Of a DNA stretch of 64,000 bases, positions 43,646 to 52,512 are shown piece by piece. The stretch is taken from assembly GCF_023276375.1 (NCBI RefSeq), contig NZ_JALLPK010000001.1:2232001-2296000 (forward strand), in the 5' to 3' direction. Positions within the stretch are counted from its first letter, which is position 1. Each line of letters begins with the position of its first letter. The DNA comes from Halocatena marina. GTDB taxonomy: Archaea; Halobacteriota; Halobacteria; Halobacteriales; Haloarculaceae. Made by a program: the position numbers and the translations under genes. The notes beneath the pieces are model-generated. The model made no database searches. It had not been told where the DNA came from and saw nothing but the letters and a program-made list of their open reading frames with translations.

Positions 43646-43751
43646 ACACGGCTCGGTGTAACCGGGCTGTGTGCATCGATCGAGAACAACAGTGGGCTAT
43701 ACACTGTCGGCTATACGGTCCAACCGACAGTCTGCGTCTGTCCTTCGTTCG

Positions 43752-44285
43752 TTAATACGTTGGTGGTTCCTCACGAACACCTTCGCGTTTGTTCACGACA
43801 CGCGCAAAGACGAACAACGCATCGGAAAGTCGGTTTAGATACGTTATCGCTGCCTCGTTTACCGGTTCGTCTGTTGCGAGCGAGACTGCACGGCGTTCTG
43901 CGCGGCGGACAACGGCGCGAGCGTGATGGAGTCGCGCGCCAATTTCGCTTCCACCAGGAAGGATAAACGACTGTAGAGGATCAAGCTCCTCGTCGAAGCT
44001 GTCGATCCACACTTCTAGCTGCTTGATCTCTTCCTCACTCAGTCGGGGCGCATCACTCTCTTCGTCGGGATCCGCGAAGTCCGCCTGAATGATGTGAAGG
44101 TGATTCTGAATCGTTTGAAGATACTCATCGACATCGTCGTATCCTGAAGAGACGATAACGCCGATGAGCGTGTTCGCCTCATCGACGGTGCCGTAGGCCT
44201 CGATTCGTGGGTTCGTCTTTGAGACACGAGACATATCTCGCAGATCAGTTTTACCCTCATCACCTCGACCCGTGTAGATCTTCAT
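43752..44285 (-). CDS. Cob(I)alamin adenosyltransferase, PduO type
   Basis: 177 residues, the normal size. The N-terminal KIYTGRGDEGKTDLRD is the ATP-binding signature. EAYGTVDEANTLIGV and the C-terminal RRAERRAVSLATDEPVNEAAITYLNRLSDALFVFAR are diagnostic. The enzyme transfers the adenosyl group from ATP to cob(I)alamin to make coenzyme B12, in the cytoplasm as a trimer. The gene stands alone between two gaps. Confidence 0.95.
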   Translation of the reverse strand: MKIYTGRGDEGKTDLRDMSRVSKTNPRIEAYGTVDEANTLIGVIVSSGYDDVDEYLQTIQNHLHIIQADFADPDEESDAPRLSEEEIKQLEVWIDSFDEELDPLQSFILPGGSEIGARLHHARAVVRRAERRAVSLATDEPVNEAAITYLNRLSDALFVFARVVNKREGVREEPPTY

Positions 44286-44904
44286 AGAGCAACACAGGGG
44301 GCTGAAGGTTTATACCCCACCGGTCACGTCCTTATTGGCGTATTTTCTGTGATATCATCGTATAGCCTCGTTTTGTTGCTCTATATTCACCACTAGTGCA
44401 TATAGAACCAGCAAATCTGGTTGCAATCCCACATACGATAAATCACACATCAACTATTCCAGTGACTATCTTGGTTCGACCTGCGGGTACAGCTGGCTGA
44501 TGGGGATCGCAATAGTCATCTCATAAATAACCGATACAGCCGCGCTCCTCACGGATGTTCGGCCCGATAACACTGCTAACCAGATCGAATCGACGCTCAA
44601 ACGCATAGCCTCCGTTCCCACAGGTCAAACCAAATCATGTTTGAGGCAGGATAGTCCGATTCGCTCGAAACATTAAATGCAGTGATTCCTTCGACCGACA
44701 CGAATCGTACACCGATTGATTAATAGTAGAACACCCATGATGTCTCGGTGATGACCTTACCCTGTTGCCTATATCCAGTCATATTTCTACAATCGTAAAG
44801 TAGCACCGCGAATTTATTTTCCACCGATAATTACAAAATTTTTCTATTTATTATATAAATAGAGCCGGTACAACTATATTGTATCCAGTGGTAATCACTA
44901 CTAG
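44286..44904 (+). other. Intergenic region, 619 bases
   Basis: No intact gene. On the minus strand, bases 44668 to about 44500 read for some 35 codons in a protein-like way (LTCGNGGYAFERRFDLVSS, then IGPNIREERGCIGYL) before stops, which could be the remains of a gene. Bases 44760-44870 are very AT-rich and contain the promoter of the next gene. Confidence 0.4.
44851..44860 (+). promoter_or_regulatory. TATA box for gene at 44905
   Basis: TTATATAAAT inside an AT-rich stretch about 50 bases upstream of ATG 44905. Transcription would start near 44881, giving a leader of about 24 bases. Confidence 0.5.
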
Positions 44905-45222
44905 ATGGGAGTTGTTAGCACGCCTTTATTGGATGAAGCACGGTCGATCTTCACCGATCTGGGATACACCGTGTCCAACGCAGGGACCGAGCTTCGAGCA
45001 GAGCGCAAGTGGCGTGTCGTGTATGTGACGGCTTCGAATCCGGATGAAACGCCGGAGCATGGGGAGCTCCGGTGTTTCGTGACTCGCGAGGATCACGCCT
45101 CATCGTTGTGCGACGACTTACTCGCACGCGCGCCAGAATATGATTGGGCAGTGATGGGTCTTACGGATACCGGTGGGTATCAGATACATCATCCGACGAT
45201 AAGTGAGGGACTGCCGACGTGA
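44905..45222 (+). CDS. Conserved haloarchaeal DUF7116-like protein
   Basis: 105 residues, acidic, soluble. Segments ARSIFTDLGYTVSNAGTELRAERKWRVVYVTA and LRCFVTREDHA suggest a small alpha/beta fold. It has no catalytic motif that I can name, and a family function is unknown. The TATA box upstream supports expression. The next gene begins about 95 bases downstream with its own promoter. Confidence 0.75.
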   Translation: MGVVSTPLLDEARSIFTDLGYTVSNAGTELRAERKWRVVYVTASNPDETPEHGELRCFVTREDHASSLCDDLLARAPEYDWAVMGLTDTGGYQIHHPTISEGLPT

Positions 45223-45273
45223 TAGGAAGACAGTAACGGAGAAAGTCGGATCGAAGATTGGACGTTCAGATAG

Positions 45274-45279
45274 TATATA
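45274..45279 (+). promoter_or_regulatory. TATA box selecting start 45317
   Basis: TATATA at 45274-45279. Transcription would begin near 45301, downstream of the ATG at 45284. This is a reason to prefer the next ATG, 45317, for the membrane hydrolase. Confidence 0.5.
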
Positions 45280-45316
45280 ACGAATGTCTTATCGCGCTGA
45301 GTCGAGTAGACAGTCC

Positions 45317-46237
45317 ATGTTCGTCGGGCACGGGCTGCTGGCGTTTGCCGTTGTCGCTCTTTTTACACGACGGATGGGATGGTCACGCGAGCGAGCACTA
45401 TCTCTCGGACTTATCGCCTGTGCATTCGGAACCATCCCCGACGTAGACATGTTGTATGCGCCGATTGGACTGTTCGCAGGAGCAGGTGGACTACTCGAAC
45501 GTGCGGAGAATTTCTGGACAGCGAGTACGCTCGTACATCGGACAGTCACACACTCTCTGATCGTTGGCAGCATTGGCGCTCTTGGCGCAACAGCGTGGAC
45601 GGGAGACACGCAGTCACGGCATGTTGGGATTGTTCTACTCAGCCTGCTCGTAGCCATAACCACGTTGCTGAGTGGTGGTCTCGCTGGTGCGATTATGCTC
45701 GTATTCACGCTTGCAGTTCTTGCTGTTGCAACCGCTGCAGGACGGCTCGGCTTCGGCTCACGCGCTGTCTTCGGGGCAGCGCTGTTCGGCCTACTCAGCC
45801 ATCCGTTTGGTGACGTATTCACAGGTGCGCCACCTCAGTTTCTGTACCCACTCAGCATGCAGCTAATCGAAGGACGAGTTGCCGTCAGTCAGTCACCGAC
45901 CCTGCACCTCCTCGGTGCAGTGGGAATTGAACTGGCGACGATGTGGCTCGCTGCAATCGCCTTCTGCTCGATTGCTGACCGACAACTCCGCGACCACATT
46001 GAGCCGTGGGCCGTCCTCGGCGTTGTCTACGCGGTTGCTGTGCCGACTATCCCACCGCCAACACTTGCGTTGTCCTATCCCTTCGTAGTCTCCGTTCTCG
46101 GTGTGGGCGTTGTGTGTAGTGTCCCGCGACTGGACCCACGCCGTCACGAATGGCTCACCGCAGCAGTGACGGGCCTCACCGCTGTTACCGTCGCGGTACT
46201 CACATACGTAGTGACGTACAATATACTCAAAATTTGA
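45317..46237 (+). CDS. Membrane-bound metal-dependent hydrolase (DUF457/YdjM-like)
   Basis: 306 residues from ATG 45317. The start MFVGHGLLAFAVVAL gives the first conserved His. CAFGTIPDVDMLYAP provides the Asp pair, LVHRTVTHSLIVG the next His residues, and LLSHPFGDVFTG the last His/Asp. About eight membrane segments. It is the longer form of the family; the shorter 195-residue cousin is at 11179. A phospholipase- or phosphatase-like role in the membrane is proposed for the family, not proven. The start was chosen from the promoter position and the conserved N-terminus. Confidence 0.85.
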   Translation: MFVGHGLLAFAVVALFTRRMGWSRERALSLGLIACAFGTIPDVDMLYAPIGLFAGAGGLLERAENFWTASTLVHRTVTHSLIVGSIGALGATAWTGDTQSRHVGIVLLSLLVAITTLLSGGLAGAIMLVFTLAVLAVATAAGRLGFGSRAVFGAALFGLLSHPFGDVFTGAPPQFLYPLSMQLIEGRVAVSQSPTLHLLGAVGIELATMWLAAIAFCSIADRQLRDHIEPWAVLGVVYAVAVPTIPPPTLALSYPFVVSVLGVGVVCSVPRLDPRRHEWLTAAVTGLTAVTVAVLTYVVTYNILKI

Positions 46238-46318
46238 GACGGAAGTGCAAACACACAACACAGCCGACCCGTTTGTTCCAGCCGTATACGTTTTAGCGAG
46301 CCAATTCGTGAAACAAGT

Positions 46319-46903
46319 ATGAACACGTCGGGACTGGGACAAACGCTTCGGAGTGAGCGAATCAATGCGTTGCTTGCGTGGGTGCTCGTTGGCTTTGTCG
46401 CTGTTGTTGCCGTCGTAAATGTCGGGATAGATCTACTTTGGGCGGGGTTCGCAGCGTGTGTCGCGGTGCTCGGTGTGGTTCCGGCTGTTGCTGTGCGCTC
46501 GCTGCGCGCGATGCTTCCGTGGGAGGTGCTCGCGCTCGCGTCGCTCCCGCTTCTCGCTCAGACGTTCAGAACACCGGGGACTGGACAAGTTGCGACCTAC
46601 CTCGCTGTCGCAGCAGTGGCACTCATCGTCGCCGTTGAACTCCACGTGTTCACTCCCGTAGATATGAACTACTCGTTCGCTGTCCTTTTCGTCGTCGTCA
46701 CGACCATGGCTGCTGCAGGCGTTTGGGCAATCATCCGCTGGAGTGCCGACATCTATCTCGGCATCAGTTTCGGACTCACAGAACGAGAGCTGATGTTCGA
46801 GTTCGTTGCCTCTACGGTCGCTGGCCTCCTTGCGGGAATCATCTTCGAACTCTATTTCCGTCGGTTCATACGAGCACACGAGCGGCTGGAGGTAGATATA
46901 TGA
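46319..46903 (+). CDS. Polytopic membrane protein, haloarchaeal
   Basis: 194 residues with about five membrane spans and a short positively charged cytoplasmic end ([14 protein letters not shown]). I find no known motif. The stop TGA overlaps the ATG of the next gene (ATGA), with a strong GGAGGT ribosome site at 46888-46893 inside this gene. So the two membrane proteins are translated together and probably form one complex. Confidence 0.72.
   Translation: MNTSGLGQTLRSERINALLAWVLVGFVAVVAVVNVGIDLLWAGFAACVAVLGVVPAVAVRSLRAMLPWEVLALASLPLLAQTFRTPGTGQVATYLAVAAVALIVAVELHVFTPVDMNYSFAVLFVVVTTMAAAGVWAIIRWSADIYLGISFGLTERELMFEFVASTVAGLLAGIIFELYFRRFIRAHERLEVDI
46888..46893 (+). promoter_or_regulatory. Ribosome binding site for gene at 46900
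   Basis: GGAGGT six bases before ATG 46900, inside the upstream gene. It fixes the start of the DUF2238-like gene. Confidence 0.6.
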
Positions 46904-47553
46904 TCTTCGCTCAACTTGGAATCGAGCAGCGTCACCAACGTCGCGTCGTCTGGTTCATGGAAGTCGGACTGGTTGGTATGTTCTTCATCGGTCTCGAACG
47001 CCAAAACACGGGCATCATCGTCAACACTGCCATCGCGCTTGCCGTTTCACAACTCCCGCCAATCTTAGAACGGGATTACAATATACCAATGAATCCCGGT
47101 CTCACGCTGTGGATCACCGCTGCCGTCTTCTTACACGCGCTCGGGACTGTGGGTTTTCCTGGAACGAACTCGTCGTTCTACAATTCGGTTTGGTGGTGGG
47201 ATCACCTCACGCACGGGCTTTCAGCATCGGTTGTCGCCGCCGCTGGATACGCTACTGTTCGCGCGATCGACGTTCATCTCGACGAGATTGAGCTTCCTCC
47301 AAAATTCATGTTCGTGTTCATACTCATGTTCGTCATCGCGTTCGGCGTTTTCTGGGAAGTCATCGAGTTTGCGCTCGGTGAACTTTCACACATCATTGGT
47401 GGCAGACCGATTCTCACACAGTACGGTATCAACGACACGATGCTTGATCTCGTGTTCGATACTATTGGAGCAGTTATTGTCGCCATCTGGGGAACAGCAC
47501 ATCTCAGTGGTGTTGTCGGTGCACTTGTCCAGCGATTCGACGATCGCAGTTGA
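46900..47553 (+). CDS. DUF2238/YjdF-like membrane protein
   Basis: 217 residues from ATG 46900. The conserved section of the YjdF/DUF2238 type is [21 protein letters not shown] (His-Leu-Thr-His, near residue 105) with [15 protein letters not shown] and [17 protein letters not shown] near the C-terminus. These His and Glu/Asp residues in membrane helices suggest metal binding. About six membrane spans. The ATGA overlap couples it to the upstream membrane protein. The physiological role is unknown. Confidence 0.8.
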   Translation: MIFAQLGIEQRHQRRVVWFMEVGLVGMFFIGLERQNTGIIVNTAIALAVSQLPPILERDYNIPMNPGLTLWITAAVFLHALGTVGFPGTNSSFYNSVWWWDHLTHGLSASVVAAAGYATVRAIDVHLDEIELPPKFMFVFILMFVIAFGVFWEVIEFALGELSHIIGGRPILTQYGINDTMLDLVFDTIGAVIVAIWGTAHLSGVVGALVQRFDDRS

Positions 47554-47695
47554 TACTCGTCTGTTCAGCTCAGCCACTACATTGACGAATCCTGAGACCG
47601 TATGTCATGCTAACCATCCCCGTGCCCGAATACCGAATCCAGCACAGGGGTGGCTGTACGAATCGTTCGCAGAACACAGACACAAGATGAGAGCC

Positions 47696-47896
47696 ATGGT
47701 GTATAAGAAAATCACCTTGATCGGAACAAGCAAGGATGGATTCGACGCGGCGACGACAGACGCCGTCGATCGAGCAGAGAGAACACTCGATAACATCCTC
47801 TGGATCGAAGTCGAGAATCTTGGTGTCGAGATTGCCACTGTCGATAGCCGCGAGTATCAGGCCGAAGTCGAAGTGGCGTTCGAACTCGCCGAATGA
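47696..47896 (+). CDS. Dodecin (flavin-storage protein)
   Basis: 66 residues from ATG 47696 (ATG 47687 would add MRA). The sequence [23 protein letters not shown], with [11 protein letters not shown] and VEVAFELAE strands, is the compact beta-alpha-beta-beta fold of dodecins. The Trp in [11 protein letters not shown] stacks on bound riboflavin or lumichrome in haloarchaeal members. Twelve subunits form a hollow sphere that stores flavins and protects against light damage. It starts about 140 bases after the membrane gene and has no obvious partner. Confidence 0.93.
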   Translation: MVYKKITLIGTSKDGFDAATTDAVDRAERTLDNILWIEVENLGVEIATVDSREYQAEVEVAFELAE

Positions 47897-47911
47897 AAAA
47901 TGAGGAGACGA

Positions 47912-48298
47912 CTATTTTTCGATCGTTGTCACCGAAACACGGCGATCGCGTGGGCCGTCACATTCGATGAACACAATTGATTGCCACGTTCCAAGCACGA
48001 GCGCGCTATTCTCAACGGGGACTGTGACGTGCTCACCGAGAAGCATCGCGCGGAGATGTGCGTCGGCGTTCCGATCGATGTCGTCGTGAGCGTATCCGGC
48101 ACCTTGTGGAACAAGCTCGTTGAGCACGCGCTCAACATCGGATCTGAGCCGTTGTTCATCTTCGTTGACAACGACACCGGCGGTCGTGTGAGGGACGAAC
48201 ACCGTACAAAGTCCCGAATCGATATCGAGAGAGGCTGTCACTCGATCAGTAACATCGATGTACTCGACGCGTTCGTTTGTGGAGAGTTGAAATTGCAT
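47912..48298 (-). CDS. YjbQ family (UPF0047) protein
   Basis: 128 residues, standard length. Signatures are LCTVFVPHTTAGVVVNED (residues 31-48) with the His, and QGAGYAHDDIDRNADAHLRAMLLGEH with a conserved His/Asp/Asn cluster. TWQSIVFIECDGPRDRRV ends the protein. YjbQ members have a beta-barrel fold; weak thiamine-phosphate synthase activity has been reported for bacterial ones, which may not be the main role. It is convergent with the dodecin gene. Confidence 0.93.
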   Translation of the reverse strand: MQFQLSTNERVEYIDVTDRVTASLDIDSGLCTVFVPHTTAGVVVNEDEQRLRSDVERVLNELVPQGAGYAHDDIDRNADAHLRAMLLGEHVTVPVENSALVLGTWQSIVFIECDGPRDRRVSVTTIEK

Positions 48299-48337
48299 GT
48301 GGAATCTGATCGGTCAGGATGAACGATGTGGCCCGCG

Positions 48338-48694
48338 TTATGTCCGGAATGACTCGCCACAGCCACACTCGCTGACCACATTGGGATTTTCGACGTGGAA
48401 CCCCTCTCCTTGAAGCCCTCCTTCGAAATCGAGGATACTCCCTTCGATGTAGTTCATACTCGCCGGATCGACGAATATCCGCAGCCCGTGGTGTTCGTAG
48501 ATAGTGTCGTCTGCTTCCGGTTCGTTATCGAAGCGCATTCCGTAGGAAAGACCAGCACAACCCCCTTGTCGAACGAAGAGACGAAGCCCGGCTTCGTTCG
48601 TGTCCATATTCTCCCCGTTCAACAGACCGAGAGCTTCCTCTGCAGCCGTCTCAGTCACATCGATCGTTGTATCCGTCTCCACCGTCGAGCTCAT
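48338..48694 (-). CDS. HesB/IscA-type Fe-S carrier (ErpA/IscA-like)
   Basis: 118 residues from ATG 48694. The three conserved Cys of A-type Fe-S carriers are visible: Cys46 in VRQGGCAGLSY and the pair Cys110/Cys112 in NPNVVSECGCGESF. The YIEGSILDFEGGLQGEGF strand is diagnostic. The protein binds and hands over Fe-S clusters in the cytoplasm. A longer upstream frame to 49072 has no family resemblance. An upstream divergent small membrane gene at 48875 has no obvious link. Confidence 0.93.
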   Translation of the reverse strand: MSSTVETDTTIDVTETAAEEALGLLNGENMDTNEAGLRLFVRQGGCAGLSYGMRFDNEPEADDTIYEHHGLRIFVDPASMNYIEGSILDFEGGLQGEGFHVENPNVVSECGCGESFRT

Positions 48695-48874
48695 GTCTCC
48701 CTCTACCATATGAAGACTGTTAATCTTGACGCCAGTCACCGGATCACGGACAGTTGAGCGGTGACAATCGACGATCGGTTTCGTGGTTCTTGTATGAATA
48801 ATATCGTTGACGATACTCGAAATGAATCGTAGAGCGACGAAAGTTCCATATGTCACTGCCAGAAACGACCCCAC

Positions 48875-49090
48875 ATGATTCGACAGCTGCTGTACGGAGT
48901 ACTCGGAGGAATTGGTGTGGTCACAGGCATTCTCGCGGTTGGACTCGCGGCAACCCACGTTGGGTTCGTGCTCGATGATCCGCCCCTTTTGATCGGATTC
49001 GTCGGGACGTTCGTCGCGGGATGCTTGCTCGTGGTCCAAGGAGGCAAAACAGTCGCCGCACAGATCCCGCATCGGTTGACAACACAGTGA
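48875..49090 (+). CDS. Small two-span membrane protein
   Basis: 71 residues with two membrane segments (LLYGVLGGIGVVTGILAVGL and LLIGFVGTFVAGCLLVVQGG) and a short basic tail. This kind of small membrane protein recurs in haloarchaea, with no known role. It sits between the divergent IscA-like gene and the convergent TrmJ gene. The composition is clearly membrane-protein-like, so a real gene is likely. Confidence 0.65.
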   Translation: MIRQLLYGVLGGIGVVTGILAVGLAATHVGFVLDDPPLLIGFVGTFVAGCLLVVQGGKTVAAQIPHRLTTQ

Positions 49091-49126
49091 ACTGATTACG
49101 CCCGATTATCGAGAGACGTCAGACCG

Positions 49127-49891
49127 TCACTCGTTCTCGTTCTTGTTCTTTGTCGTGTCCTCGTTTGGTTTCTGTGCTTGTTTCTCGCGCAGTCGATTCT
49201 CCGCTCGTCGGAAGACGCCACGGAGCGAACTCACTTCTCGTCGTGTTGGGTGCGCGCGTCCGAGCACGCGGCGCCAAAGGCGTCGAATACGGGATTGCTG
49301 TTCGGGAACGATGCCAACCGGCTCGATGAACGTCTCGAACTGATCGTGCAGGCCCTCAATGTCTCGCTCGGAGGCACGAACGATTTTTGTTGGATGTTGG
49401 GTTTCGTCGACAGTGATCGATCGGAGTTCGTAGAGAACGATAGTGGCTGCCTGACCGAGGTTGAGAACAGGGTAGGCTTCACTCGCCGGAATAGAGCAAA
49501 TTTCGTCGAGTGACGAGAGTTCCTCGTTGTGGAGACCGACGCGCTCGCGGCCGAACACGATCACTGTCTCGGTCCCCACGGTGGTAAGTGAGTCCGTAAG
49601 TTCACGCGGTGTCACAAACGGATAGCGGACGTGTCGTCGATCGTCGCTGTTAGTGACCGCTGTACAGCCCACCGTGTGGAAGTTCTCTATCAGATACTCG
49701 AAGGAGACCGTTTGGGCGTTTGGAAGCACATCTTCGCGCGCCTGTCCCGCGAGAGCGTAGGCCTCACCGTCGGGATCGAGATCTGGTGGATCAACGAGAT
49801 AGAGATCGGAGAGACCGAAGTTCTTCATCGCTCTAGCGATGGTACCGACGTTGCCGGGAGTCTGTGCGTCGACAATGGCGACCGAGATCAT
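49127..49891 (-). CDS. trmJ: tRNA 2'-O-methyltransferase TrmJ (SpoU family)
   Basis: 254 residues. The N-terminal DAQTPGNVGTIARAMKNFG, VIVFGRERVGL and the trefoil-knot end LNLGQAATIVLYEL are the three SPOUT motifs. The C-terminal extension of about 90 residues is typical of TrmJ and helps bind tRNA. The enzyme methylates the 2'-OH of tRNA position 32 using S-adenosylmethionine. The start overlaps the next upstream gene by four bases (ATGA), so the pair is one operon. Confidence 0.93.
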   Translation of the reverse strand: MISVAIVDAQTPGNVGTIARAMKNFGLSDLYLVDPPDLDPDGEAYALAGQAREDVLPNAQTVSFEYLIENFHTVGCTAVTNSDDRRHVRYPFVTPRELTDSLTTVGTETVIVFGRERVGLHNEELSSLDEICSIPASEAYPVLNLGQAATIVLYELRSITVDETQHPTKIVRASERDIEGLHDQFETFIEPVGIVPEQQSRIRRLWRRVLGRAHPTRREVSSLRGVFRRAENRLREKQAQKPNEDTTKNKNENE

Positions 49892-50412
49892 ACCTCAAGA
49901 TCGTCGAAATCGAGATCCAGTGCTTCGCGCTCTTCCTCACTCAACGATGCAAGCTCCTCTTCGAGCGACTGCAGCTCCTCATCAGGTTCCGGGTCCGGAA
50001 CCGAGTCGGGATCGGTATCGACGTGCTCGATCCCACCGTAGCCTTCGGGCGCACGCCCACCGTCTGCAAACCACTGGTGGAATGCGTTCGAAAACAACCG
50101 ATCACCGACGAGTTCGCGTCCATCCTCTTCTCGAAACCAGTAGAGAAAGTCCACTTCGTGTCTGTTACAGAGGACGGTCTCTCGGAGTGGTTCGCCGTAG
50201 ACGACGGCGGCCGACCGACAGCGCTCTTTTTCTTCTTCACCGTGGATTAACCAGCAGGCATCACACGGATCGTTGACAACATCCATCAAGCGAGAGATTC
50301 GATCTCGCGTATCGGGAGACATATCGGAAAGAGCCCTGAAATCCCCCTCCTCGTTGAACACCTCCTCTTCGTCGAACCGCCACCCGCGGAGTCCGATACT
50401 AACTTTCGTCAT
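49888..50412 (-). CDS. DUF7095-like haloarchaeal protein
   Basis: 174 residues from ATG 50412. It has Cys residues in DPCDACWLIHGEEEKERC and a His in VLCNRHEVDFLYWF, which may bind a metal. The C-terminal 50 residues are a long acidic helix (DEELQSLEEELASLSEEEREALDL). The function is unknown. The four-base overlap with trmJ suggests it is co-expressed with tRNA modification, and it may be an RNA-related partner. An ATG at 50457 would extend it by 15 residues. Confidence 0.72.
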   Translation of the reverse strand: MTKVSIGLRGWRFDEEEVFNEEGDFRALSDMSPDTRDRISRLMDVVNDPCDACWLIHGEEEKERCRSAAVVYGEPLRETVLCNRHEVDFLYWFREEDGRELVGDRLFSNAFHQWFADGGRAPEGYGGIEHVDTDPDSVPDPEPDEELQSLEEELASLSEEEREALDLDFDDLEV

Positions 50413-50565
50413 GAGATCGGGTAGCCGGTGGGAGGTGAAAAGCAGCGTGCTTAGCACTCACTCTCCAAAGACTACCGATTGCTATTCGAAGGCGGAATCG
50501 TCGATAGACGAAAGATCGGTTGCTTCGTCGAACGATTGATACTGCTTGCGCCACTCGTATCGTAC

Positions 50566-50730
50566 ATGGCAACAATCGTTCCGCCGCGTGAACGCGTTTG
50601 TGAACGCTGTGGTCGGGGAGACATTTGGGATGAGGAATCCGAAAATTGGGTCGTTGCTGACGATCCCGGTGACCCATTCTGTCTCCACGATTGGGACATC
50701 AACGGTACATACAACCCGGTTGATGAGTAG
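50566..50730 (+). CDS. HEWD-like small zinc-ribbon protein
   Basis: 54 residues from ATG 50566. The core is PPRERVCERCGRGDIWDEE (CxxC) and PGDPFCLHDWDINGTYNP, giving a second Cys and His. This fits a family of tiny haloarchaeal metal-binding proteins carrying a C-L-H-D/E-W-D motif. The function is unknown. An ATG at 50479 adds 29 residues of unlike composition. The CutA gene follows after nine bases. Confidence 0.72.
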   Translation: MATIVPPRERVCERCGRGDIWDEESENWVVADDPGDPFCLHDWDINGTYNPVDE

Positions 50731-50739
50731 TGACTGGCA

Positions 50740-51039
50740 ATGCCGACTGCCTACATCACCGCACCGCCCGACAGCGCGACTGATCTCGCTCGGATGCTCG
50801 TCGACAAGCGACTCGCAGCCTGCGTGAATCGCATTGACTGTCAATCGATCTACCGCTGGGAAGGCGAAATAGCCAACGAAGAAGAAGTAATTCTGTTAGC
50901 GAAGACAACAGACGAACGCTACGACGATCTCGTCGAACAGGTCACTAAGGCTCATCCGCACGACGTTCCCTGTATCGAGCGCTTCGATGACGTTCCGATC
51001 GAGTCGTTCGCCGCATGGCGTGATGCGTCCGTAGCGTAA
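50740..51039 (+). CDS. cutA: Divalent-cation tolerance protein CutA
   Basis: 99 residues. The trimeric CutA fold is recognisable: YITAPPDSATDLARMLVDKRLAACVNRI, then SIYRWEGEIANEEEVILLAKTT, and HPHDVPCIERFDDV near the C-terminus. CutA proteins bind divalent metals and are linked to copper tolerance in bacteria; the role in archaea is unclear. It follows the HEWD-like gene closely, so cotranscription is likely. Confidence 0.93.
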   Translation: MPTAYITAPPDSATDLARMLVDKRLAACVNRIDCQSIYRWEGEIANEEEVILLAKTTDERYDDLVEQVTKAHPHDVPCIERFDDVPIESFAAWRDASVA

Positions 51040-51244
51040 TAGAGTTCAGCAGACTCTAGTCTGATGTAATACATATGACCCGAGTTACACTCGATTGGTA
51101 CGCCGATATTGGGCTTCTGAGTCAGTTTCCTCCTTGATGATTGGTCTATTTGAGAACGACCGCGACAGTTATTACTGTTGGCAAAGGATTCCATTCCATG
51201 TGCGTACGGTACTATGAGAACCAACATTCAATGTGGGGGTTCGA

Positions 51245-51622
51245 ATGGTCAATCTGCTCCAACGGGAACTGATTGGCCAGTTTGTCGGTAGCGACTTTGA
51301 TCCCTGCTCTGCCACCTGTAGTTTCCACGATGGCACGTGCACGCTTGAAGCCGGAGATACGCTTCAGATAGAAATCGAGCGCATGTGTGGTGAGTGGGTA
51401 CCGTTGTTTCATCGTTGTGCAGACCACGCTGTCGAAGCGTTTCCGGAGGAACACAGTGTCCACGGTGTCGATCAGGCACTCATCGATACGACGCTTGCTC
51501 CAACTGGCGCGCATCTACCCGAGACGAACGAGTACGCGCCTGATGCGCTCACGATCGCTGATATCGAAGTTGTCGATCACTCGCCTCCGACGGAGGGCCG
51601 CCGGCCGACCGATCAGGACTGA
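51245..51622 (+). CDS. Hypothetical haloarchaeal protein with conserved Cys/His
   Basis: 125 residues from ATG 51245 (GTG 51233 possible). Cys pairs occur in DPCSATCSFHDGTCTL and in MCGEWVPLFHRCADHAVEAF, a pattern that could hold a metal. The C-terminal third is acidic and flexible. A family assignment is not possible. It overlaps the end of the convergent exonuclease gene by ten bases. The opposite-strand frame at 51212-51514 has a shadow-like composition. Confidence 0.6.
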   Translation: MVNLLQRELIGQFVGSDFDPCSATCSFHDGTCTLEAGDTLQIEIERMCGEWVPLFHRCADHAVEAFPEEHSVHGVDQALIDTTLAPTGAHLPETNEYAPDALTIADIEVVDHSPPTEGRRPTDQD

Positions 51623-52380
51623 CAGACCGACGCGAACACGTCTTCGTGAAGCGTGTTCGAAACGTGTTCCATTAGCGTCCGTAGGTTTACCGTGTCATCA
51701 CGGTTGTACGAAACGAGCGTCGAGAGCGCGTCCTCGTCTCCGCTTTCGTACTGTCGCCAGAGCCTGACAGCGTCACGGCCAGTAATGTCGGGTTGATCGC
51801 GTCCGATTCCGATGTCCTGTTCGATCTGTTTCAGTCCACCGGATAGTCCAAGCTGGCGGCACGGATACATGAGATCAATGTGTGGTGCGTCGATGCTGAT
51901 GTCGAAGGCAGTTTCGAGAAACGGTACATCGAACCGCTTGCCGTTGAACGTGACGAGCAACGGGGCAGTGCTGATGGTTTCTTGGATAACATCGCTCGTC
52001 AACGGTTCGCCAACGCCGGGTGCAGCATCGTTGACGAACGTCCGTGTTTCACCGCTCTGGTGGATGCTGACTGTCGTTACCTTGTTGTTCGTTTGGCTCA
52101 GGCCAGTAGTTTCGATATCGAAAAAGCAGGCGTCGTCGTGAAAGTTCTCGTAGAGTCGCCACTGATGACTGCTTGGAAAGATATCATCGAAAAACCGACT
52201 GTCGCCCGCGTCGAGACGCGTTCGTGCGGTGTCGATGAACGATGCGATTCGTTCACTGGTTGTTTCACCGACGATTCCTCGCTCAAACTCATTCCAGTGC
52301 GTAATACCGTTTCGCCAGAGCTTCTGTTCTGTCGTTTCACCGACGCCCTCGACTGGAATGAAACTGTTCTCGATGCGCAT
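51613..52380 (-). CDS. RNase H-fold exonuclease (YprB-like)
   Basis: 255 residues. The first 80 residues resemble helix-hairpin-helix-like DNA-binding or linker sequence (VEGVGETTEQKLWRNGI). The 3'-5' exonuclease core starts with the DIE motif in ACFFDIETTGLS. NGKRFDVPFLE is the second acidic motif and SYNRDDTVNLRTL the last. This is the DEDD-type nuclease known from bacterial YprB and many archaeal proteins. Single-strand DNA or RNA trimming is likely. Confidence 0.88.
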   Translation of the reverse strand: MRIENSFIPVEGVGETTEQKLWRNGITHWNEFERGIVGETTSERIASFIDTARTRLDAGDSRFFDDIFPSSHQWRLYENFHDDACFFDIETTGLSQTNNKVTTVSIHQSGETRTFVNDAAPGVGEPLTSDVIQETISTAPLLVTFNGKRFDVPFLETAFDISIDAPHIDLMYPCRQLGLSGGLKQIEQDIGIGRDQPDITGRDAVRLWRQYESGDEDALSTLVSYNRDDTVNLRTLMEHVSNTLHEDVFASVCQS

Positions 52381-52512
52381 GAGTTGTAATGGGATGGCGC
52401 TCTCACCTAAACGCTCCGACGACAGGTCGGTCGCGCCCTCTGTTTATGACCGTTACGTTCACATTCGAAATCAAAAACAGATTCACGTGAGCAGAGTGTG
52501 ATCGAAGAGTGA

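Noticed and set aside
47231-47690. Long upstream extension of the dodecin frame
   Set aside because: Overlaps the DUF2238-like gene in another frame; dodecins are about 66 residues and start at MVYKKI.
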